NCBI GenBank assembly: GCA_965233855.1
Contig: OZ247586.1
Coordinates: 1,240,001 to 1,304,000 of the forward strand
Source: Megaera_A sp965233855
Lineage (GTDB): Bacteria > Pseudomonadota > Alphaproteobacteria > Rickettsiales > Rickettsiaceae
Length of the DNA: 64,000 bases
Reading direction: 5' to 3'
Positions 33,106-42,327 of the stretch are shown here, piece after piece (position 1 is the first letter of the stretch; each line of letters begins with the position of its first letter). The position numbers and the translations under genes are program-made. Below the pieces are notes generated by a model. It made no database searches and was not told the DNA's origin. It saw only the letters and a list, made by a program, of their open reading frames with translations.

Positions 33106-34926
33106 ATGACATCATCAATTCGCAATATAGCAATTATAGCCCACGTTGATCATGGGAAAACTACTTTAATAGACAACATGCTTAAGCAAAGCGGATTGTT
33201 TCGTGATAATCAAGCAGTTGCAGAGCGTGCAATGGATTCAAATGATCTTGAAAAAGAACGTGGTATTACTATTCTAGCGAAATGCACTTCGGTAATATGG
33301 GAAGATACAAAAATAAACATTATCGATACTCCAGGACACGCTGACTTTGGTGGTGAAGTAGAAAGAATACTAAGTATGGTCGATGGCGTCGTTCTTTTAG
33401 TAGATGCAGCAGAAGGCCCTATGCCACAAACAAAATTTGTACTTGGAAAAGCTCTAAAGCTTGGTTTAAAACCGATCGTTGCAATTAATAAAATTGACAG
33501 GTCAGATGCACGAGAAGATGAAGTATTAGATGAAATATTTGAATTATTCATGTCACTTGATGCCAATAATGATCAACTTGACTTTCCTGTGGTATACGCG
33601 TCTGGCAGAAGCGGTTGGGCGGTGAAAGAACTCACAGATCCAAGAGAAAACCTAAATGCACTATTTGATATAATTTTAACTAGCGTTGAAGAACCAGCTT
33701 CAAATACTGAAGCCGCATTTTCAATGATTGCAACAACACGTGAATATGACTCATATTTAGGAAGGATCCTAACGGGGCGTATTGAAACCGGAACTGCGAA
33801 GATTAACATGCCAATTAAGGTAATGGATCGTGATGGAAACTTAGTAGAAAATGGCAGAATAACTAAAATGCTAACCTTTAAAGGATTAGAAAGACTTCCA
33901 ATAGATGAGGCAGAAGCTGGAGATATTATTGCTATTGCCGGTCTAGAAAAAGCAAATGTCTCGGATACTATTTCAGCTCCTGAAGTTGAAAAACCACTAG
34001 AATCCCAACCTATTGATCCACCAACATTATCAATGAAATTTTCTATTAACGACTCTCCTTTAGCTGGGAGAGAGGGTGATAAGCTAACATCAAGAGTACT
34101 TCGTGCTCGTCTAATGAGAGAAGCTGAAGGTAATGTAGCTTTAAAAATTTCTGAAACTGATCAAACTGATTCGTTTAATGTTGCTGGTCGTGGTGAATTG
34201 CAACTTGGCGTGCTAATTGAAACCATGAGAAGAGAAGGCTTTGAACTATCTATAAGTAGACCATCTGTATTATTTAAAAACGATGAAGCAACTGGCGAAA
34301 AACTTGAACCGATGGAAGAAGTACAAATTGATGTAGATTCTGAATTTGTTGGATCCGTTGTTGAATCAATGAATCTTCGTAAAGGCCAAATGCAAGACAT
34401 GCGAGAAACAGGCGCAGGTAAAACTAGATTAATATTTATAGCGCCATCGCGCGGTCTTATTGGATATCACGGAACTTTCCTAACTGAAACACGCGGTACT
34501 GGAATTATGAGTAGAATTTTCCATTCATATGGTCAATATACTGGTAAAATCGATGGAAGACGTAATGGCGTTTTGATATCAATGGAAGACGGTAATGCAG
34601 TAGCATACGCGCTATGGAATCTCGAAGATAGAGGAGACATGTTCATCACGACTGGTGTTCCTGTCTACAAAGGTATGATAATTGGTGAGCATAACAGAGA
34701 TAATGATCTAGAAATCAACCCTATCAAATCTAAACAACTATCTAATGTCCGAGCAAGTGGAAAAGACGAAGCTATCAAACTATCTCCTCCAAGATTAATG
34801 TCACTTGAACAAGCTATTTCATATATACAAGATGATGAACTAGTAGAAGTAACACCACAATCTGTTAGACTTAGAAAAGTATATCTAGATTCAAATGAAC
34901 GTAAAAGAATGTCAAGACAAGCATAA
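33106..34926 (+). CDS. typA: Ribosome-associated GTPase TypA/BipA
   Basis: 606 residues, usual for BipA. The GTPase domain has AHVDHGKTTLIDNMLKQSG (G1), RGITI (G2), DTPGHADFGGEVE (G3) and NKIDRSDAR (G4). It goes on to EF-G-like domains and the C-terminal BipA domain with RGLIGYHGTFLTETRGTGIM. BipA takes part in 50S assembly and stress adaptation. It is monocistronic as far as I can see, with a long AT-rich hairpin after it. Confidence 0.96.
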   Translation: MTSSIRNIAIIAHVDHGKTTLIDNMLKQSGLFRDNQAVAERAMDSNDLEKERGITILAKCTSVIWEDTKINIIDTPGHADFGGEVERILSMVDGVVLLVDAAEGPMPQTKFVLGKALKLGLKPIVAINKIDRSDAREDEVLDEIFELFMSLDANNDQLDFPVVYASGRSGWAVKELTDPRENLNALFDIILTSVEEPASNTEAAFSMIATTREYDSYLGRILTGRIETGTAKINMPIKVMDRDGNLVENGRITKMLTFKGLERLPIDEAEAGDIIAIAGLEKANVSDTISAPEVEKPLESQPIDPPTLSMKFSINDSPLAGREGDKLTSRVLRARLMREAEGNVALKISETDQTDSFNVAGRGELQLGVLIETMRREGFELSISRPSVLFKNDEATGEKLEPMEEVQIDVDSEFVGSVVESMNLRKGQMQDMRETGAGKTRLIFIAPSRGLIGYHGTFLTETRGTGIMSRIFHSYGQYTGKIDGRRNGVLISMEDGNAVAYALWNLEDRGDMFITTGVPVYKGMIIGEHNRDNDLEINPIKSKQLSNVRASGKDEAIKLSPPRLMSLEQAISYIQDDELVEVTPQSVRLRKVYLDSNERKRMSRQA

Positions 34927-34958
34927 GAAAAACGTACAAACCTTTGAGAAAAAATTAA

Positions 34959-35001
34959 CAATAGTTTAGTTATTTAGCATACGATAAATAACTAACTATT
35001 G
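34959..35001 (+). other. Long AT-rich hairpin between typA and the next gene
   Basis: CAATAGTTTAGTTATTTA pairs with TAAATAACTAACTATTG over 17 base pairs with one bulged T, across the 8-base loop GCATACGA. No T-run follows, so it is not a standard intrinsic terminator, though it may stabilise the typA mRNA end. It ends 10 bases before the ATG of the 396-residue protein, where it could also hide that start from ribosomes. Confidence 0.6.
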
Positions 35002-35011
35002 AAAATTTCTC

Positions 35012-36202
35012 ATGTCAAAGAATAGCGACGAACCTAATAATGAGCAACGAATTGCAGATTTCAAGTCCTCTTATGAAGGTTTAAAAACTAAAATACTTAA
35101 TGGCAGTATCACCATTGAAGAAGCAAAAGAACTCTATCAGGTCTGTAATAATATTAAGGGAGCCTCAGTAAAAAATGAGGCAATTAAAGATATTATTGAA
35201 GATCTAGAAAAAAGCGGAATTACTAATGAAAAATATCATGATTTTGTTTCCAAGCTAGTAGAAGTCGAAACACAAATCGTGTCTGAAAAATTTCCAGTTA
35301 ATGATCAACAAGATCTGCAAAATCAAACAAAAGCAATGAAACAAAGATGCGCTGAGTATATGAGAAATACATCGCTTGCAAAAGTTTCAATGCTACATGA
35401 ATGCACTAAAAATGGCTTAGGTCACGATATATATAAGGATTTAAAAGTCAATAATACTGAAGCTGCCACCAAAAAATTACAAGATTTTGAAGTACCTGAC
35501 TATTCACAGGATCATTATTCTACTATCAAAGAATTTTATAGAGAAAATAATAATGAAATGGGTGCTACAACAAATTTAACTTTTCATTCTCTAACTACTT
35601 CTATTAATGAATACGCAAAAATTGAACTTGAAGGTGCTGAGCGTAACAATATCATTAGAACAAGTGGAAAAACTTGTAAAACAGTTTATAGTCCATCAAT
35701 TCCTGGATCAAGAGATAGGTTGCTTGATCAAATTCCGGAAGCTGGAACAAAAGTAGAGATTGATTTTACAAAAAAAGAGCCTCCTGTGCTTACTAGGGAA
35801 AAACCAGAAATAGAACAGCAGGAAACAAAACAAGCAACCTTTGGTCAAAAAGCTCTCAATACCTTTAAAAGGATAGGAAAAAACATTCAGGATGTTATAT
35901 CTAAAGCTTTTCAAAAGAAAGAATCAAAACCAAAAGAGTCGAACACTAGACCGGAGGTAAAAGGCCAGAAAACACCCGATCAATCTCAAGACACGGCAAA
36001 AGGAGCTGAAATATCAACGCGACCAAGATCAAACGCCATAACCGCAAAACCAAAAAAACTTGATCCATCCATACAAGCAGAAACAGCAAATATCCGCAAA
36101 AATATTGCATATAAGATCACCACTCCCAGCAAGACAACTCCACCTGTCGTGAGCGCTCATCGAAAACAACAGCAAGACAAAAATGTTGGAGGTAGACATT
36201 AA
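35012..36202 (+). CDS. Unrecognised 396-residue protein, helical with a basic disordered tail
   Basis: I recognise no family. Residues ~10-200 are strongly helical and charged, with KTKILNGSITIEEAKELYQV and IKDIIEDLEKSGITNEKYHD. The last third is rich in Lys, Pro, Ser and Thr, with KKESKPKESNTRPEVKGQK, and looks disordered. It has no signal peptide and no membrane helix. Such an architecture is common in effectors of the Rickettsiales type IV secretion system, but nothing proves it here. The stop codon lies within the target repeat of the following IS481 copy, so the gene just escaped disruption. The start lacks a good ribosome binding site and follows a hairpin. Confidence 0.65.
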   Translation: MSKNSDEPNNEQRIADFKSSYEGLKTKILNGSITIEEAKELYQVCNNIKGASVKNEAIKDIIEDLEKSGITNEKYHDFVSKLVEVETQIVSEKFPVNDQQDLQNQTKAMKQRCAEYMRNTSLAKVSMLHECTKNGLGHDIYKDLKVNNTEAATKKLQDFEVPDYSQDHYSTIKEFYRENNNEMGATTNLTFHSLTTSINEYAKIELEGAERNNIIRTSGKTCKTVYSPSIPGSRDRLLDQIPEAGTKVEIDFTKKEPPVLTREKPEIEQQETKQATFGQKALNTFKRIGKNIQDVISKAFQKKESKPKESNTRPEVKGQKTPDQSQDTAKGAEISTRPRSNAITAKPKKLDPSIQAETANIRKNIAYKITTPSKTTPPVVSAHRKQQQDKNVGGRH

Positions 36203-36203
36203 A

Positions 36204-37435
36204 TGTAAAGCTTCAAATTTAATCTGACAGAGTGGTAAAAAGAGAGTAATATATTTAGTAGTTGAATATATTGCATTTAACCACTCAAACAAGAGATTAA
36301 AAATGAGTCAATTAGAAAAAATCATCAAACCCAAATTAGGACTTTTAGAATTAGCGAAACAGCTTGGTAATGTAAGTCAAGCGTGTAACGTTATGGGATA
36401 TTCAAGGGATACCTTTTATCGTTTTAAAGAATTATATGAAAATGGTGGGGAAGCTGCTCTACAGGAAATCAGCCGCAAGAAACCTATCATGAAAAACAGA
36501 GTACCTTCTGATGTAGAACAAGCCGTCATAGATCTTGCTATTTCAAACCCTGCTTTAGGGCAATTACGAGCTAGTAATGAGCTGAAGCAACAAGGTGTTT
36601 TAATATCAAGTAGTGGAGTTCGTTCTATTTGGTTGCGTAATGATTTAGAGACAATGCGTAAGCGTCTAAAAGCCTTAGAAGCTAAATCAGCGCAAGATGG
36701 TATGATATTAACTGAAGAACAGCTAGCAGCTCTTGAGCGGGCTAAAGCTAGCAAAGTAGCTCACGGTGAAATCGAGACTGAGCATCCTGGGTATCTTGGT
36801 TCACAAGATACTTACTATGTAGGTAATATGAAGGGGGTTGGAAAAATTTACCAACAAACTTTTGTTGATACATATTCTAAAGTGGCGCAAGTAAAACTTT
36901 ATACTGAGAAATCAGCTATTACTGCAGCTGATATACTAAATGATAGAGTGCTGCCATTTTATACAGAACAAGGCCTTAGCATGTTTCGTATACTCACTGA
37001 TCGCGGTACTGAATATTGTGGTAAACCTGAGCATCATGCCTATCAACTTTATTTAGGAATTGAGAATATTGATCACACAAAAACAAAGGTTCGTAGTCCG
37101 CAAACTAACGGTATTTGCGAGAGGTTCCACAGAACTATGAAACAAGAGTTTTATGATATAGCATTTCGCAAAAGAATATACGGCTCTGTAGAAGAGTTAC
37201 AAATTGATGTTGATTTATGGATTAATAAGTACAATACTCAAAGAACACATTCAGGAAAGCATTGTTATGGAAAAACACCTATGCAAACCTTTCTTGATTC
37301 AAAACATATTGCTTTGGATAAGAATATTCCTAGCTACGTGAATGAGTGTCAGACACATGATACTCAGAACTTATCTGACAGTAATTATGCTGTATGATAA
37401 GTAGCGCTCTGTCAGATCAAGTGTAGAGTTTTACA
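36204..37435 (+). mobile_element. IS481-family element, copy 2, intact
   Basis: 1232 bp with the same ends as copy 1. It is flanked by a perfect 7-bp direct repeat CATTAAA (36197-36203 and 37436-37442), showing a simple insertion. It landed between two convergent genes, over the stop of the 396-residue protein and 3 bases outside the dnaE stop. Its close identity to copy 1 indicates recent mobility. Confidence 0.95.
36303..37397 (+). CDS. IS481-family transposase, intact
   Basis: 364 residues. N-terminal helix-turn-helix region LGLLELAKQLGNVSQACNV, then the DDE integrase core: QTFVDTYSKVAQ (D), FRILTDRGTEYCG (D) and NGICERFHRTMK (E, residue 273). The C-terminus has KTPMQTFLDSK, typical of IS481-type enzymes. 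All three catalytic residues are present, in contrast with copy 1. Confidence 0.95.
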   Translation: MSQLEKIIKPKLGLLELAKQLGNVSQACNVMGYSRDTFYRFKELYENGGEAALQEISRKKPIMKNRVPSDVEQAVIDLAISNPALGQLRASNELKQQGVLISSSGVRSIWLRNDLETMRKRLKALEAKSAQDGMILTEEQLAALERAKASKVAHGEIETEHPGYLGSQDTYYVGNMKGVGKIYQQTFVDTYSKVAQVKLYTEKSAITAADILNDRVLPFYTEQGLSMFRILTDRGTEYCGKPEHHAYQLYLGIENIDHTKTKVRSPQTNGICERFHRTMKQEFYDIAFRKRIYGSVEELQIDVDLWINKYNTQRTHSGKHCYGKTPMQTFLDSKHIALDKNIPSYVNECQTHDTQNLSDSNYAV

Positions 37436-37445
37436 CATTAAACAC

Positions 37446-40400
37446 CTACTTCTTCTCTAGAATCGCCACATCATTTTCGTCAAGGACAAATTGCTTTGGC
37501 ATAGAGACTTTAGCAACAAAATTTGCTTCAATTGGCAGAAAAATTTCAATTGAACTATTACTCTTGGTAGAATGTTTTTTGCCGCCTAAAAAACTAACAA
37601 TTTTCTCTACTTCTACTTCTCCTTGTGGATATAGCTTAAGGCTATGCTGCACACCATCAAGTTCATCTTCAACACTTATAAACTTGGCAGCAGTAATACG
37701 AATTCCACCTTTATCTTTAAATACATCACATGAAACTACTACAGCTTCTTTTACATTAATCAAATGAGCATAATTACGCAAAATATCTTCATTGAAAATA
37801 GTCACTTCAAATATTCCCCACTGATCAGACAATACTAAAGTGATAAAACGCCCACGCGGAGACATTCTAGCATCCTTTTTTGTTATCACCCCAGCTAACT
37901 TTAACTTATGTGAACCATCCTTAATATCACCCTTAATATAAGCAGAGCTTTTTATTCCACATTTATCCAATGATTTACTAATTTCAGTAAAAGGATGATT
38001 CTTTAAAAACAAGCCCATAACATCAAATTCAGCATATGCTGATTCAGCGATTGAATATTCTTTAGCATCAAGCAATACATCCGCGCTATTATTCCCGACC
38101 GAAATTAAACTAAATTGATTTGAATTTTGCTCCTCATGATATGAAGCACAATATGCCATAATTTTTGGAACACTATTAATTAAACTAGAGCGATTCGGGT
38201 TAATTTTATCAAAACAACCGGCTTTTATTACATTTTCAAGTAAGCGCCTATTAATTAGCCTTGGTTCTATTCTCTCAGCAAAATCAATAATTGATTTAAA
38301 ATCACCATTCTTTTTACGCTCAATAGCAACAGCTTCACCAAAATTTGCAGCAACATTTTTAATTGCTCCAACAGCAAAAATAATTGATTTCTTTCCATTG
38401 ATGTGATCAATACTAAACACACCTAAAGAATGATTAATACATGGTGAAACTACTTCAATGTCAAAAACCTTAGCCTCTTGCAAGAAAATATTTATCTTAT
38501 CACTACTATCCATATCTAAATTCAAGCAAGCCACTAAAAACTCAGCGGGAAAATTTGCTTTTAAATATGCAGTTTGATAAGAAATCACTCCATAAGCAGA
38601 TGCATGCGATTTATTAAAGCCGTATCCAGCAAATTTTGCCACAGTAGCAAAAATTGATTTTGCTTGCGAAGCTGGAACTTTATTTTCAACCGCACCGCTA
38701 ACAAACATTTCTTCTTGTGCATCCATCTCAGCTTTAACTTTCTTACCCATAGCTCTTCTGAGCAAATCTGCTCCACCAAGACTATAACCAGATAATTTTC
38801 TAGCAATTTCCATCACTTGCTCTTGATAGATAATCACTCCATACGTTGCTATTAAAATTGGTTTAAGAAACGGATGCAAATAATCAACTTCCTGCTCACC
38901 ATGCTTGCATGCTATATATGTCGGTATATTATCCATTGGACCAGGGCGATAAAGAGCACCAAGCGCAATAATATCATCAACTGTATCAGGCCCTAATTTC
39001 CGAAGAGCATTCTTCATTCCAATACTTTCAAACTGGAATACTCCGGTACTAAGTCCTTGAGATAGCATTTCATATGTCTTAGTATCATCATATGGAATTA
39101 AGTCAATATCAATTTTAGTTCCACTATCTTCAATTAATTTCAACGCCTTTGTAATTACAGTTAAAGTCTGCAATCCCAAAAAATCAAACTTAACTAAACC
39201 AGCTGCTTCTGCATATTTCATTGAATATTGAACTACTAGCATCTCAGCATTCACATCTTTATATACTGGAACTATTTCAGTCATATCCTGATTTGCTATA
39301 ACCACACCAGCAGCATGTGTAGATGCATGCCTCTGCAAGCCTTCAAGTTTTAAAGCGGTAGAGAGAACCTGAGCAATTAGCTCATTATCACCATCATAAT
39401 TATATAATCCTTTTCCCTTTGCAGCACCTTTTAGCTCAACAACATCATTCATCGCTTGACTTAAAGTGATAGGATTAATTGCATTAAAAGGAACAAGCTC
39501 AGTTAAATAATCAGCAGCCGTATAACTAAGTCCCAAAACTCTTGATACATCTTTAATTACAGCCTTTGCTTGCATCTTACCAAAAGTTATAATCTGCCCA
39601 ACCCTTTCATCACCATATTTAGAACGCACATAAGAAATCACTTCCTCCCTACGTTCCTGACAAAAATCAATATCAAAATCTGGCATTGATACACGTTCAG
39701 GGTTCAAAAAACGTTCAAAAAGTAATCCGAATTTGATTGGATCTAAATCAGTAATTTGCAACGTCCATGCAATAATAGAACCAGCACCTGAACCACGCCC
39801 CGGGCCTACCGCAATATTATTATCTTTACTCCATTTAATAAAATCAGAAACAATAAGAAAATAACCAGGAAAACCCATTTCACAAATTATATCTAATTCA
39901 TAATCTAGACGATCATTATACTCTTTTACAATTGCTACTTGATCTTGTTTCTTTATATTTTCTTTTTTGAACTTTTTGTTTAGCTTTTCATCCAACCCAT
40001 CTTTAGCCTGCCTACGAATTAAATCACCTTCTGAAAGCGAACCATCTGTAAAGTTTGGCAATGAAGGAGGTCTAGTTTCTGACATCACATAACAACGCTT
40101 TGCTAAACATACGGTATTTTCTATCGCTTCAGGTAAATCCTTAAACAAGGTAATCATTTCCTCTGCAGATTTAAAGTAACATTGATTACTTACTCTTCTT
40201 CTATTCTGCACTTCACGGACAACACCATCTGAAATACAAAGCAAAACATCATGCGCATCATGCATAGAAATATCACTAAATAGCACTTGATTCGTCGCAA
40301 TTAATGGAATTTTCAACTCTCTAGCGATTTTTAAATATTCAGCTTCTATTCGTTGTTCATCAGCCTTGCCACGACGTATTATTTCAAAATAAAACCTATC

Positions 40401-40889
40401 TTCAAAAAGATTTTGTAATTTCTTTGCCGCGCTAACAGCAGCATCATTTGAAGATGTAAGCATTAATCTGCCAACAACACCTTCGCTATAGCCTGATAAA
40501 GCTATAATACCTTCACTATATTTTTGTAAATCATCAAAATTTATATGATTACAAATTTTTCTATCATTCTTTGTAAATGTAAAACTCACTAATTTTAAAA
40601 GGTTTTGGTAGCCTGTTTCATCTTTTGCTATCAAAAGAATTTCTGCAAAATCCTCTTTTCCTTTATTAGTGAATAAAATATTTAGAATCGAACCATGTAT
40701 TGGCTGCACCGATGATTTAGTAGCTGCAAGAGCAAACTCTAATGAAGCAAATAAATTACCTCTATCTGCAAGACACACAGCATCCATATTACGCTTAACC
40801 GCAAGATCAACAAGTTGATCAACCTTAATCGCGCTCTCAAGCATTGAATAAGAACTTTGTGTACGGAAATGAACAAATTTATTTGCCAC
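37446..40889 (-). CDS. dnaE: DNA polymerase III alpha subunit
   Basis: 1147 residues. The replicative polymerase: PHP domain at the start (VHFRTQSSYSMLESAIKVDQ), palm with the catalytic SMPDFDIDFCQERREEVI, then RHASTHAAGVVIANQD, RPGPMDNIPTYI and an OB-fold near the end. The start is a GTG with AGGA 7 bases before it, and it overlaps the ugd stop by 11 bases. This is the DnaE1 type; no PolC is seen. A short missense in other residues cannot be excluded but none is obvious. Confidence 0.96.
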   Translation of the reverse strand: MANKFVHFRTQSSYSMLESAIKVDQLVDLAVKRNMDAVCLADRGNLFASLEFALAATKSSVQPIHGSILNILFTNKGKEDFAEILLIAKDETGYQNLLKLVSFTFTKNDRKICNHINFDDLQKYSEGIIALSGYSEGVVGRLMLTSSNDAAVSAAKKLQNLFEDRFYFEIIRRGKADEQRIEAEYLKIARELKIPLIATNQVLFSDISMHDAHDVLLCISDGVVREVQNRRRVSNQCYFKSAEEMITLFKDLPEAIENTVCLAKRCYVMSETRPPSLPNFTDGSLSEGDLIRRQAKDGLDEKLNKKFKKENIKKQDQVAIVKEYNDRLDYELDIICEMGFPGYFLIVSDFIKWSKDNNIAVGPGRGSGAGSIIAWTLQITDLDPIKFGLLFERFLNPERVSMPDFDIDFCQERREEVISYVRSKYGDERVGQIITFGKMQAKAVIKDVSRVLGLSYTAADYLTELVPFNAINPITLSQAMNDVVELKGAAKGKGLYNYDGDNELIAQVLSTALKLEGLQRHASTHAAGVVIANQDMTEIVPVYKDVNAEMLVVQYSMKYAEAAGLVKFDFLGLQTLTVITKALKLIEDSGTKIDIDLIPYDDTKTYEMLSQGLSTGVFQFESIGMKNALRKLGPDTVDDIIALGALYRPGPMDNIPTYIACKHGEQEVDYLHPFLKPILIATYGVIIYQEQVMEIARKLSGYSLGGADLLRRAMGKKVKAEMDAQEEMFVSGAVENKVPASQAKSIFATVAKFAGYGFNKSHASAYGVISYQTAYLKANFPAEFLVACLNLDMDSSDKINIFLQEAKVFDIEVVSPCINHSLGVFSIDHINGKKSIIFAVGAIKNVAANFGEAVAIERKKNGDFKSIIDFAERIEPRLINRRLLENVIKAGCFDKINPNRSSLINSVPKIMAYCASYHEEQNSNQFSLISVGNNSADVLLDAKEYSIAESAYAEFDVMGLFLKNHPFTEISKSLDKCGIKSSAYIKGDIKDGSHKLKLAGVITKKDARMSPRGRFITLVLSDQWGIFEVTIFNEDILRNYAHLINVKEAVVVSCDVFKDKGGIRITAAKFISVEDELDGVQHSLKLYPQGEVEVEKIVSFLGGKKHSTKSNSSIEIFLPIEANFVAKVSMPKQFVLDENDVAILEKK

Positions 40890-42183
40890 TCTTTCTTCCT
40901 ACCGAATAATGTTTAAAACCATTTTTTTCTGCATATTCAACATCAATAATATTACGTAAATCCACTATTAATGGCGATTTAACTAAGTTTTTAGCTCTCT
41001 CTAAATCAATATCCTTAAATTCTGACCATTCTGTAATAATGACAATCGCATCTGAGCCCTCAATCGCAGCATACATATTTTCTGCACAATCTAAATTGTC
41101 AAAATACTTACCAGCATTTTTCATTCCTTCTGGATCATATGCAACTATTTCTGCATCCTTTTCCCTTAAGCTATTAATTAACTCTATAGCAGGACTGCTT
41201 CGCAAATCATCAGTACCGGCTTTATATGTCAAACCAAGTACTGCTATTTTTTTCCCAGATATCTCTCCTCCAACTGCATGACTAATCTTTTTAATCATTG
41301 CACCTGGTCTATTAGCATTTGCTTTAATAACCGCATCTAGAATTAAAAATTCAGAATCAACTCTTTTTGATAATTGCTGCAAAGCAAGTATGTCTTTTGG
41401 AAAACACGAACCACCAAAACCAGGGCCTGCATTTAAAAAAGCACTACCAATTCGTTTATCCATACCAACAGCTTTAGAAAGTTTTGATATATCAGCTCCA
41501 ATTACTTCACACAAATCCGCCATTTCATTAATAAATGCAATTTTATTAGCCAAAAACGTATTTGATGCATATTTAATTAATTCTGAAGTATTCAAATCGG
41601 TCTCAACTAAAGCTACACCTTTATCAGTTAATGGCTTATATACTTCATTCATAACCAATAAAGCTTCCTCATTATTTGCACCAATCACAATTCTATCCGG
41701 CTCTAGAAAATCTTTAATTGCTACTCCTTCCCTTAAAAACTCAGGATTTGACACAACGGAATTACTCAACCCCTTACTTCTCAAAAACTCTTCAACCAGA
41801 GTACAAGTTCCAGGTGGAACTGTTGATTTCATTACTATTACACAGCCAGAATTTATATATTTAGCAGCTGATTCAATTGAACTATACACACCACTTAAGT
41901 CTGCTTCACCATTATCCTTTGGAGGAGTGCCAACAGTAATAAATAAACAATCAAAATCTACAATAGAATCATCATAGCCATACACGAATTTTAAACGATC
42001 ACTATCTCCATATTTCGTGATATATTCTGCTAGCCCTGGTTCAAAAATTGGACTATTTCCCATTTTAAGTTCATTAATTTTAGATTCATCAATATCAATA
42101 CATACAACATTGTGTCCAATGTGACTCATCATAACTCCAGAAACTAAACCAACGTACCCAGTTCCTACAAACGAAATTTTCAT
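40879..42183 (-). CDS. ugd: UDP-glucose 6-dehydrogenase
   Basis: 434 residues. Oxidises UDP-glucose to UDP-glucuronate for surface polysaccharides. It has the NAD motif FVGTGYVGLVSGVMMSHIGH, the central GTPPKDNGEADLSGVYS and catalytic Cys in GPGFGGSCFPKDILAL. C-terminal UDP-binding LGLTYKAGTDDLRSSPAIEL is intact. It overlaps dnaE, which is an unusual partner and most likely a co-transcribed neighbour rather than a functional link. Confidence 0.95.
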   Translation of the reverse strand: MKISFVGTGYVGLVSGVMMSHIGHNVVCIDIDESKINELKMGNSPIFEPGLAEYITKYGDSDRLKFVYGYDDSIVDFDCLFITVGTPPKDNGEADLSGVYSSIESAAKYINSGCVIVMKSTVPPGTCTLVEEFLRSKGLSNSVVSNPEFLREGVAIKDFLEPDRIVIGANNEEALLVMNEVYKPLTDKGVALVETDLNTSELIKYASNTFLANKIAFINEMADLCEVIGADISKLSKAVGMDKRIGSAFLNAGPGFGGSCFPKDILALQQLSKRVDSEFLILDAVIKANANRPGAMIKKISHAVGGEISGKKIAVLGLTYKAGTDDLRSSPAIELINSLREKDAEIVAYDPEGMKNAGKYFDNLDCAENMYAAIEGSDAIVIITEWSEFKDIDLERAKNLVKSPLIVDLRNIIDVEYAEKNGFKHYSVGRKSGK

Positions 42184-42269
42184 ATATTTAAGCTATATAA
42201 TTTTAATGAGCATTAGCTTAACTCAAAATGCAAAAAAGTAAAATTAAAACTATTGCTTTTATTGGCCAA

Positions 42270-42293
42270 TAACTATAAAAGGCTTTATAGTTA
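42270..42293. other. Perfect 10-bp hairpin in a divergent intergenic region
   Basis: TAACTATAAA and TTTATAGTTA flank the loop AGGC. It lies between ugd (minus) and the AsmA-like gene (plus), 35 bases before the latter's ATG. It could be an operator, or a structure in the 5' leader of the AsmA-like mRNA. Confidence 0.5.
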
Positions 42294-42327
42294 TATATTT
42301 CGTTACAATCATAAATAAGCCCTCTAA

